A model generated the notes under the pieces. The model saw only the letters and a program-made list of their open reading frames with translations, did not search any database and was not told where the DNA came from. Both the position numbers and the translations under genes were made by a program. DNA of 32,057 bases, taken from Balneolaceae bacterium. Its GTDB lineage: Bacteria; Bacteroidota; Rhodothermia; Balneolales; Natronogracilivirgulaceae. The stretch covers positions 1 through 32,057 of the forward strand of contig RECX01000183.1 of the NCBI GenBank assembly GCA_007693825.1, given 5' to 3'. Below are positions 8,676-16,250 of the stretch, piece by piece. Within the stretch, counting starts at the first letter, position 1; every line of letters begins with the position of its first letter.

Positions 8676-9752
8676 ATGACATTTGACAAAAGAACAGCAG
8701 AATTTCTGGAAAATCTGCTTGTGACCCCGAGTCCGGCTGGATTCGAAAAAGCCGGACAGCAGGTATGGCTGGATTTTGTCAGGCCTGCAGCTGACCTGGT
8801 TGAAACCGATGCCTATGGCTCGGCTGCAGCGCGGCTGGATGTTGACCCGTCAGCAATCACCGTGATGCTTGAAGCGCATTGTGATGAGATCGGGATGATC
8901 GTTCAATATGTCGATGAATCCGGATTCGTATACATCAACAGGGTGGGGGGCAGCGATCCTGGTATTGCCCGGGCCCGCAAGGTTTTCATACACAGTCGTG
9001 ACGGTATCGTCAGCGGCGTGATCGGTAATACGGCCATTCATCTCCAGGACCGTGAAAATAATAAATTGCCCAAATGGAGCGATCTGTTTATAGATATCGG
9101 GGCTTCAAACAGGGAAGAGGCACTCGGCATGATACGCATCGGCGACCCCATCACGCTTGCCGAACAGTTTGAGTTCCTTTCAGACGACCTGATTACCGGG
9201 CGCGCCCTGGACAACAGGATCGGGGGATTTGTAATTGCCAGGGTTATTGAAATCCTGCAGTTGAGGCGCTCGGAACTGGCCGTCAACGTTATTGCACTCA
9301 ATGCCGTCCAGGAAGAAGTTGGCGGGTTCGGGGCCCGTATGATGGCCTATCGATATGAACCTGATGTCGCTTTTGTCACCGATGTGACCCACGCCACGGA
9401 TACCCCAGGCATCAATCATAAACAGCACGGGTTGGTAAAAATGGGCAAGGGTCCCGTGATAAATCATGGCGGCGCCAACCACCCGGCAGTTCTTGAGCAT
9501 TTTGAACAGATAGCGGAAAAAACAGGTATCCCGCTTCAACGGGAAGCCTCCGGATCACGGACCGGCACCGACGCCGACAGTATTTTTTATCAGAAAAGGG
9601 GGATACCCATAGGACTTGTTTCCCTGCCCCTTCGATATATGCACAGTCCTGTAGAACTGGCCTCTGTTCCGGATATCCTTCAACTCACAGACTTTCTGGC
9701 TGAGTCTGTGCTTGCCTTGCAAAAGGATCAGAAATTCACTCTTTTTGAATAG
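8676..9752 (+). CDS. M42-family metallopeptidase (glutamyl aminopeptidase / endoglucanase-like)
   Basis: LEAHCDEIGMIVQYVDESGFVYINRVGG, ALDNRIGGFV, NAVQEEVGGFGARM, DADSIFYQKRGIPIGLVSLPLRYMHSPVE; M42 metal-binding motifs retained. Confidence 0.93.
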   Translation: MTFDKRTAEFLENLLVTPSPAGFEKAGQQVWLDFVRPAADLVETDAYGSAAARLDVDPSAITVMLEAHCDEIGMIVQYVDESGFVYINRVGGSDPGIARARKVFIHSRDGIVSGVIGNTAIHLQDRENNKLPKWSDLFIDIGASNREEALGMIRIGDPITLAEQFEFLSDDLITGRALDNRIGGFVIARVIEILQLRRSELAVNVIALNAVQEEVGGFGARMMAYRYEPDVAFVTDVTHATDTPGINHKQHGLVKMGKGPVINHGGANHPAVLEHFEQIAEKTGIPLQREASGSRTGTDADSIFYQKRGIPIGLVSLPLRYMHSPVELASVPDILQLTDFLAESVLALQKDQKFTLFE

Positions 9753-9820
9753 CGGAACATTCCGACATATCGGCTGACGACCGGTTGCCGGTTACATGAC
9801 GTGCATGGCAGGAAGAATGT

Positions 9821-9859
9821 GAAAAAAAAAGCCATTAACGATTGCTCGTAATGGCTTTT
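9821..9859 (-). terminator. Rho-independent terminator for the histone-H1-like gene (possibly bidirectional)
   Basis: 11-bp perfect inverted repeat AAAAGCCATTA (9827-9837) / TAATGGCTTTT (9849-9859), with a 9-nt A run that becomes a U tract on the minus-strand transcript. Confidence 0.85.
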
Positions 9860-9897
9860 GTCAAACGTATAAAACAAAAAAAGAAATCGGATTTCTC

Positions 9898-10071
9898 TTA
9901 CTGTTTTTTACTGTTTTGGATATCAACACGGATTTCCTGAGACAATTTTTTAAGATCCTGGAGTGTTTTTCTTGCACGAGTTCCAGCAGTTTTATTGCTC
10001 TTGCTGTAGAACTTCTCCATATCCACCTCTAAATCATCAACCAAAGATTTTATTTCGTTGAATCTGTTCAT
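9898..10071 (-). CDS. Small histone H1-like (Hc1-type) protein, 57 aa
   Basis: My translation: MNRFNEIKSLVDDLEVDMEKFYSKSNKTAGTRARKTLQDLKKLSQEIRVDIQNSKKQ*. Strongly resembles the short histone H1-like proteins of Bacteroidota (KFY.K.NK.AGTR.RK..QDLKKL.Q.IR pattern). Absent from the track because it is <60 aa. Strong terminator directly downstream. Confidence 0.88.
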   Translation of the reverse strand: MNRFNEIKSLVDDLEVDMEKFYSKSNKTAGTRARKTLQDLKKLSQEIRVDIQNSKKQ

Positions 10072-10142
10072 GAATTAACTCCGTTAATTTTCAATTGAAT
10101 TACAAGTTACAAGAAGACGTCTCGCCTCCGTTTGATGGAAGC

Positions 10143-10168
10143 TAAATATAAGCAATCCAACATGTCAA
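10143..10168 (-). promoter_or_regulatory. Candidate promoter for the histone-H1-like gene (minus-strand TTG...TATATTTA)
   Basis: Minus strand reads TTG-N15-TATATTTA, one mismatch from the Bacteroidota -7 motif TAnnTTTG; about 70 nt upstream of the start. Spacing is shorter than ideal. Confidence 0.3.
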
Positions 10169-10260
10169 GTTAAAAATCGCTAATTAGGATATAAAAAAGC
10201 AGATTTATCGTAATATTTGTGAATAATTGGGAAAAATGCACGAGAATTATGCGGATTTTC

Positions 10261-10905
10261 TCAAGAGAGACGATGAAAACCACTTGTGTCAGGCAGATTT
10301 CCGAAGGCGTGGGTCGTGCCAAGATAGCTGTTTCGGGTCGGGGGCAACAGCTCCCCGGGAACCATTCTGAGCAAATCGCCCCTGCTCTTTATACCGTTTT
10401 TTTTCTGTTTGGCACTGTCAGTAAAAAAAGAATCACTGCTATCCTCCCGGGAGAACAATATCACGGTCCTGCATTCCATCCGGGCACTGAGTGCGTCGGC
10501 CAGGATCCGAAGGGGAACGGGTGTGATCTTTTGATGTGATTCGTCCCTGACCAGATTTGAAAGTATCAGATGTGTACCCGGTGGCCGGGCATCAATCCAA
10601 TGTCTGTCTATGGTCAGTTCCGGGCCTGAGAGGGAGATAATGTTTTTCTGGTAGCCATGGACACCCACCGAGGAGACACCATTGTCGGCCAGAAGGGCGA
10701 CAATCCGATGGTTCAGATCGCTCGTACTGCGCACCACCGCATCCTCTCTCATTATTCCCGTCTGGATCAGGCGGTCTGTATACCCGCTGTCTCCGTGTAT
10801 AATAATCCCGGAACAGTCCTTCTGCTGCCCCATGGCCTCGGAAAAAGACTTCATGAAGAGGGGATGGTCAAGGCGATCGTAATCGATTACTGCTATGTAT
10901 TTCAT
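10261..10905 (-). CDS. Amino-acid-kinase-fold (acetylglutamate-kinase-like) protein, apparently degenerate
   Basis: GIIIHGDSGYT, DLNHRIVALLADNGVSSVGVHGYQKN and TPVPLRILADALSARMECRTVILFSRED follow the order of NAGK motifs (VHGGG..., LN..va.L...G..avGLsG, adalAa.l.A..li.lt). The canonical N-terminal K-x-G-G is not evident. Confidence 0.5.
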   Translation of the reverse strand: MKYIAVIDYDRLDHPLFMKSFSEAMGQQKDCSGIIIHGDSGYTDRLIQTGIMREDAVVRSTSDLNHRIVALLADNGVSSVGVHGYQKNIISLSGPELTIDRHWIDARPPGTHLILSNLVRDESHQKITPVPLRILADALSARMECRTVILFSREDSSDSFFTDSAKQKKNGIKSRGDLLRMVPGELLPPTRNSYLGTTHAFGNLPDTSGFHRLS

Positions 10906-11027
10906 CTGTTTATAATTTCTGATTCATAAGGTCACATAGAATGTCCATGACGATTATAATCATGCCCCTGTGTGTCGGGTTGCCGTCATGGCCATTTCAT
11001 TTTGCCACTGTTATTTTATGACAAACC

Positions 11028-11852
11028 TCAGGGATGGTGGCCAAGATTCCCGGCTTTGAACTGGTAGGGCAGCAGATCGGAAACCGACAGACGGGAGCAC
11101 TCCGTATCGCTGTGATGCAGGTACATGACCCCATCCGGCATATGTTCCATTAGCACCTGGCGGCAGGCACCACACGGGCTTACATAATCGCTTTGAGGTG
11201 CATAGACATGAATTTCCTGAAACGTCCCGGCGCCGGAAGCTTTTGCTTTGGCGATGGCCACTCTCTCGGCACAAAGTCCTTTCTGCCAGTCGGTTGTTTC
11301 AATGTTTACACCTGAAAATATTCCGTTATCAGCCCGAAGGAGGGCGGTAACGGGAAATGAGGAGTAGGGGATGACGCATCTTTCTGTAAGCTTTTTAAGC
11401 CTGTCAATATCTGTCACCGCTTCGCCGGTCATGAACAGCTGTTCGCAATTCTCATGTGCTGGCTGCTCACGCACGATACACGGAAGATCGTAAACATCAC
11501 ACCAGTAGCGCACCATTTGGTTGTGGCACGGATCCGGCACACCGCCACCGTTTTTCAATTTCCGGTCAGAGTCCGTTTCATAGGTCTTTTTCGTTTCCCG
11601 TGTTCTGCCACCGTCCCCTCTCTTTGCAATGTGTGGTACCGGGAGGATAAGGGTTCGGGGCGAATCTCCCTCACTCAGACAGGAAAAAACAGCAGACTGC
11701 ACGGCATCAATGGAAAGGGGGAACGAGACATTTTCCACTCTTATTCCCGGATACAGTGTTTCGGATTCACCCCTGATGATACAGATATCGGTTTTCCCGG
11801 AATAGGGGGTATAGCATCGTGATTCGAGAACTTCCCAGGTTAAATTATTCAT
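11028..11852 (-). CDS. cdd: Cytidine deaminase, two-domain form with degenerate N-terminal domain and catalytic C-terminal domain
   Basis: C-terminal: VIPYSSFPVTALLRADNGIFSGVNIETTDWQKGLCAERVAIAKA...SPCGACRQVLMEH. N-terminal: CYTPYSGKTDICIIRGESETLYPGIRVENVSFPLSIDAVQSAVFSCL, CDA-like but without the CAE/PCxxC residues. Confidence 0.85.
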   Translation of the reverse strand: MNNLTWEVLESRCYTPYSGKTDICIIRGESETLYPGIRVENVSFPLSIDAVQSAVFSCLSEGDSPRTLILPVPHIAKRGDGGRTRETKKTYETDSDRKLKNGGGVPDPCHNQMVRYWCDVYDLPCIVREQPAHENCEQLFMTGEAVTDIDRLKKLTERCVIPYSSFPVTALLRADNGIFSGVNIETTDWQKGLCAERVAIAKAKASGAGTFQEIHVYAPQSDYVSPCGACRQVLMEHMPDGVMYLHHSDTECSRLSVSDLLPYQFKAGNLGHHP

Positions 11853-13681
11853 AGGTTATCCATTTTATCGGGAGAAATGAATATGCCATCACCCATGGTG
11901 TACAGCGGTGGTATGGAGACCTGCAACCGGCCGTTGATCGATGCGCGTCCCATTATTGCATTTGATACGGCTGTCTGTTGCCTTTTGTGTGGCGACCAGC
12001 CGAGCAGATGCACGTCGGCTTCTGCCATATTCAGGATGGCATAGGGTGTTCCGAGGGAAACGGCGATAACGGGATGTTCGCTCTGGAATATGTGATCCAT
12101 GAAAGGAGAAATGGTGTCATCGAGGCTGATGTCATCGGCAGACCGGATCGCAATGTGGGAAACGGCAATGACAAGATCTGCAGACCTGATCGTCTCGACA
12201 GCCTTCAGGCTGTCACGTTCGCACTGTCCGGCATGCACTGTCACCGTCTGCACCTCCCGGAATTGCCCGTCGAGCACCCGGGAAATATGATCATCCGGCT
12301 GCCTTCTCCCATCCGTAATGTTTACAATGCTGATTCTGTCAAAGCGGTTGTCGTCCAGTGGCAAAAGCTGGCCCTTGTTTCTCAGCACGGTAATGGATTT
12401 TTTGGCAATATGATCTGCAATCAGCCGATGTTCCCTGGTGCTGACGAGATCAGGCAACTGACCGATGTCCACAATTTGAGGATTGCGAAAGAGGCCCGCC
12501 CTGAATTTTTCCGTCAGGATCCGATGCACCGAGTCGTTGATACGGTCTCCAGCTATTTCACCGGAAAGGACCGCCAGCTGCACGGCATCCATGGCTTCTG
12601 CCAGATCGGCCGGGAGCAAAATCTGGTCAATGCCTGCCTTTACGGCGAGAACCGCCGCATCGCCGGCATTAAAAAAGTTGCGGATGCCTCGCATGCCCAT
12701 TCCATCAGTAACGATCAGACCGTCGAAAGCGAGCGTATCCCGCAGCAGCGTTCCTGTGATGTAGGGATCCAGCGTTCCGGGATGTCCGGCATTTCGGGCT
12801 ATTTCAGGAAGAGCGATATGTGCTGTCATGACGCTGGGGAGACCCGCCTGGATCGCCTTCCGGAACGGGATCATCTCCAGCGTTGAGAGGCGATGGTAAT
12901 CAAAGGGCAGGACAGGCAGGTCCAGATGCGAATCGACGTCCGTGTCGCCATGCCCCGGGAAATGCTTTGCGGTAGACATGACACCGGCATCCCGGGCACC
13001 CTCCATGAAAGCGATGCCGTACCTGGCAACCGTATCCGGATTTTCGGAATAGGATCGGACATTGATCACCGGGTTAAGAGGATTGTTATTCACATCCAGA
13101 ACCGGTGCATATATCTGATGGATGCCAAGTGAAGAGGCCTCCCTGGCGGTGATGTATCCTTTCTGGTAGGCAAAATGGGGATTTCCTGTGGCTGCAATAC
13201 CCATGGCAGGAGTGAAGTAGGTGGCCTGCGGAATTCTCATGGCTGCGCCGAATTCCATATCCTGACTCACCCAGAGTGGAATTCGGCTTTTTTTCTGAAG
13301 ACGATTTGTTACTATGGCCTGATCATAGATGTTGCCGCTGAAAAACATGATGCCGCCGACTTCCTTTTCCACAACAGCTTCTGTCATACGATGCCAGGCG
13401 GGGTCGTCCGCTGAGTAAAAACCGCCCCGGGCAGCAACGACAAACATCTGACCAATTTTCTGCCGAAGGGTCATGGACGCCATCAGTTGTTCCAGGTGTG
13501 CCTGTTCTTCCGGAAGCAGGGATGGTTTTTTTCCGTTTTCAACGGGGACGTATGCGGGATCGTCCGTCAGTGCCACATGAGATCCGCAGGAAACGAGCGC
13601 ATGTACACTGAAAAACAAAAATGCGGATACAATTACAAAGGCGAAAGCCGGACGCTGTCCGTCCAAAGGTCCCTGGCTCAT
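11849..13681 (-). CDS. Glycoside hydrolase family 3, beta-N-acetylhexosaminidase (NagZ-like), predicted lipoprotein
   Basis: GQMFVVAARGG, KHFPGHGDTDVDSHLDLPV, GLIVTDGMGMRGI (nucleophile Asp region); lipobox-like ALVSC. Start at internal Met (MSQGPLDG, 13681) gives an ATGA overlap with the upstream gene. Confidence 0.9.
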   Translation of the reverse strand: MSQGPLDGQRPAFAFVIVSAFLFFSVHALVSCGSHVALTDDPAYVPVENGKKPSLLPEEQAHLEQLMASMTLRQKIGQMFVVAARGGFYSADDPAWHRMTEAVVEKEVGGIMFFSGNIYDQAIVTNRLQKKSRIPLWVSQDMEFGAAMRIPQATYFTPAMGIAATGNPHFAYQKGYITAREASSLGIHQIYAPVLDVNNNPLNPVINVRSYSENPDTVARYGIAFMEGARDAGVMSTAKHFPGHGDTDVDSHLDLPVLPFDYHRLSTLEMIPFRKAIQAGLPSVMTAHIALPEIARNAGHPGTLDPYITGTLLRDTLAFDGLIVTDGMGMRGIRNFFNAGDAAVLAVKAGIDQILLPADLAEAMDAVQLAVLSGEIAGDRINDSVHRILTEKFRAGLFRNPQIVDIGQLPDLVSTREHRLIADHIAKKSITVLRNKGQLLPLDDNRFDRISIVNITDGRRQPDDHISRVLDGQFREVQTVTVHAGQCERDSLKAVETIRSADLVIAVSHIAIRSADDISLDDTISPFMDHIFQSEHPVIAVSLGTPYAILNMAEADVHLLGWSPHKRQQTAVSNAIMGRASINGRLQVSIPPLYTMGDGIFISPDKMDNL

Positions 13682-16122
13682 GGTATAAATCTTTGAATAT
13701 TTTTGATGTCGTGCGTTTGGTCGGGAGGCAGTAGTACCGGTTGTTTCATCATCCCCTGGTTCCACAACGTGAACTGGTCGATGAAGTGTCCGGAAAAGAG
13801 GTTGCCTGACTGGCCGGTACTCAAAACTGAATAATACCTGTGTTCTGGCCGCACCATCATAATGCCTTTCATGGTGACACCTGCTGCTTTTGAGATCGCG
13901 TCCCGGTTATGCTGCGGATACATGGCTTTGATGGAATGGGGTGAACCTGAAACGGTCATTCCCTCGGGCTGAAACAGGTTTCTTTCCGCCAATCGGGCAG
14001 GTCTGCTGTTCATCCTGGTCTCTTCAAAAAGCACCGGCTGAAAACTGCCATCAACAACCCTGTTCCACTGCCAGTCGTACGGTTCATTGCCATAGTTTGA
14101 TTCCAGAAATCCCAGTGTTTCCTTCATGCTGACAGTAATCCACTCGCGATGGGTATATGGGTGAGTTTCCGGCCATCTTTCCGGGTGAAGCAGCAGCTCG
14201 GTAACCGCTGAATAAAGGATATTGGGAGTTTTGAAAAGCATTTGGATATCACGATCCTCAAGCCAGGGGCGATACAGGTTCCGCGCGGCGGTTTTTTGGA
14301 ACTGCTGGAAAAGGGTCGCTGCTGTTTCATTTGGGTCGAACCTGTAGTTCCAGTTTCTCAGATAGGGGATGACTAGTTCCAGTACAGGATCAGTGCCATT
14401 CTCCGTTGCCGACACTTCGAGGGCTGAGACGATAATTGGAGTCAATTCCGCAGCATATGAAGAATATGTGTCGTTTGACCATTGTCCGATGATGTCAGAG
14501 ACCAACCGGTCTTCAGGGGTCTGCTCTAAAAGTTGCAGAAGTCTTTCGGATCTGTTCCAGGGAGGGGCAAACAGACATTTTTCGCCTGCATTTGCATGCG
14601 CCGGGACGGGTTGTTCGATAAATGTGACCGGATTGCCGGTTGCATTGTGCTGATGAGGCACAATTACAGAAGCGTCAATGGTTGCAACCGGAGTGTCGCG
14701 TTCTCCTGTCTCTCTGATCCGGAACGGCTGAGTATCCCTGTTCAGTTTTCCACCTGTGATGCGCCCGGTTTGTCCGCCAGCAGTGACATAAAGAATCTGA
14801 ACCGGTGGTATGGCAAGTGATTCGGCAGCACGCTGCAGTTGTTCCGGACCGTTGGCGTTCCTGATACTGAAAAGTGCAGCTATATCATCTGCTGCAGCCG
14901 GGCCCACCCACTCAAAAGCCAGATATCGGTTGTATTCCTCCGAGACGGCCACGACCGGTCTGTGACCTGCCTTTTTGGTTACAACCAGCAGCTCACCTCC
15001 GTTCCGCAACGGAAGGATGTGACGATCAAGACTCAGATTTGGATTCAGGCGGGACTCGATATCGGGATCATTTTCCCAGTCAACGGGCCGTGGCGGCGGA
15101 TCACGGAACAGCTCACCTGTAAAAAAAAAGCCGTTATCGGAAATAAGCGGCAGTATCTTCCAGGCAAGATGTTCGTTCTGACCCCCGGTGAAAACCGGCA
15201 AACCCGGTATCGTTACTCCGTAGTACCAGTTGTCCTGCTTTTGCAGTGCCATTTCGTATCCCGGATCAGGCAGTGTCAGCAGCGATTCCCTGGTATAGGT
15301 CAGAAGACCGAACGGGTTGGCTCCGGTCCTGGCAAAGGCTGCTCCGGTTCCTGTCAAACCGCTGCGGGGGGGAGCGGCGGTTTCTGAAAAACGGTAAAAG
15401 TCATCCAGAAGTGAAATGTATGCGTTTTCTTCCATGGAAGGCTGACCAGAGCCCCATAAAAGCTCCCTGGCATTGTCCATGCCGGTCAGCGCACGGATCG
15501 CCGTTCCGTCTTCAATGTAATGAAGATTAGCCATTGCTGGCTTTGCCCAGAACGCCTGTTGCTGGTCCCAGCTCCAGAGAATTAATACACCGATGGAATG
15601 CCACGGCTCCCAGGCTATCGGCTGCACATCGCCCAGGGCAAACTCGGGCGGCAAATGCCTGTGATGCTTGTCGATGAATGCGTTGACTCCCTTGGCGTAG
15701 GCATCCAACAAAACTTTCTCCGGTTGCGGCAACTGGCGGTATACTTCCTTCGCTATGGCGCCGAATGACATCGTAAGAAAAAAACGATCGATGTCCACCA
15801 TGGATTCCGCTATTTCCCTTGAATGAAGCCCCTCCAGCTTGTATTGCTTTCTGGTCATCTGCCACAGGCGGTCGCGTGCATGCAGAAAACCCATGGCAAG
15901 AAACAGGTCCGGCTCATGATTTGCCTTGATGCGGGGTACCTGGTGGGTGTCCCATGCGACCGTCACTTCCCCTTTCAGTCCGTTCAGCGTTACCGTATCC
16001 TCCAGGGACGGAACAACACTGTAGGAAGTCCAGTAAACGGACAATCCGGAGATCACCACAATGAGAACGATAAAAAGGATGGCAATCCTGACAGCGATAA
16101 GCTGTGATGTCCATTTCATCAA
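13678..16122 (-). CDS. Penicillin-acylase (S45, Ntn-hydrolase) family protein
   Basis: N-terminal TM; GEVTVAWDTHQVPRIKANHEPDLFLAMGFLHARDRLWQMTRKQYKLEGLHSREIAE is the classic S45 N-terminal region; TIPGLPVFTGGQNEHLAWKI. The nucleophile region is atypical (see findings). Confidence 0.85.
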   Translation of the reverse strand: MMKWTSQLIAVRIAILFIVLIVVISGLSVYWTSYSVVPSLEDTVTLNGLKGEVTVAWDTHQVPRIKANHEPDLFLAMGFLHARDRLWQMTRKQYKLEGLHSREIAESMVDIDRFFLTMSFGAIAKEVYRQLPQPEKVLLDAYAKGVNAFIDKHHRHLPPEFALGDVQPIAWEPWHSIGVLILWSWDQQQAFWAKPAMANLHYIEDGTAIRALTGMDNARELLWGSGQPSMEENAYISLLDDFYRFSETAAPPRSGLTGTGAAFARTGANPFGLLTYTRESLLTLPDPGYEMALQKQDNWYYGVTIPGLPVFTGGQNEHLAWKILPLISDNGFFFTGELFRDPPPRPVDWENDPDIESRLNPNLSLDRHILPLRNGGELLVVTKKAGHRPVVAVSEEYNRYLAFEWVGPAAADDIAALFSIRNANGPEQLQRAAESLAIPPVQILYVTAGGQTGRITGGKLNRDTQPFRIRETGERDTPVATIDASVIVPHQHNATGNPVTFIEQPVPAHANAGEKCLFAPPWNRSERLLQLLEQTPEDRLVSDIIGQWSNDTYSSYAAELTPIIVSALEVSATENGTDPVLELVIPYLRNWNYRFDPNETAATLFQQFQKTAARNLYRPWLEDRDIQMLFKTPNILYSAVTELLLHPERWPETHPYTHREWITVSMKETLGFLESNYGNEPYDWQWNRVVDGSFQPVLFEETRMNSRPARLAERNLFQPEGMTVSGSPHSIKAMYPQHNRDAISKAAGVTMKGIMMVRPEHRYYSVLSTGQSGNLFSGHFIDQFTLWNQGMMKQPVLLPPDQTHDIKNIQRFIP

Positions 16123-16137
16123 ACAGGAAAATATGTG

Positions 16138-16145
16138 TAAGTTTG
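16138..16145 (+). promoter_or_regulatory. Candidate -7 element TAAGTTTG upstream of lysA
   Basis: Exact match to TAnnTTTG; no convincing -33 element found. Confidence 0.25.
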
Positions 16146-16200
16146 GGGTTTATGAATGAATGCACAAATTACGAATTCTATACCAGAACCGTTTACATAA

Positions 16201-16250
16201 ATGCAACACAATCCATAATGCAACACAATCCATAATGCAACACAATCCAT
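16201..16250 (+). repeat. Three-copy 17-bp tandem repeat (ATGCAACACAATCCATA) spanning the lysA start codon
   Basis: Units begin at 16201, 16218 and 16235; the first two are identical over 17 bp and the third over 16 bp (then TC). Confidence 0.95.

Noticed and set aside
10219-10539. 106-aa plus-strand ORF overlapping the amino-acid-kinase-like gene
   Set aside because: The minus-strand ORF has AAK-like motifs over the same region, and this one has no support.
10950-10975. Imperfect palindrome CATGACGATTATAATCATG between the cytidine deaminase and AAK-like genes
   Set aside because: Has a 2-nt bulge and no T run; too weak to call as operator or terminator.
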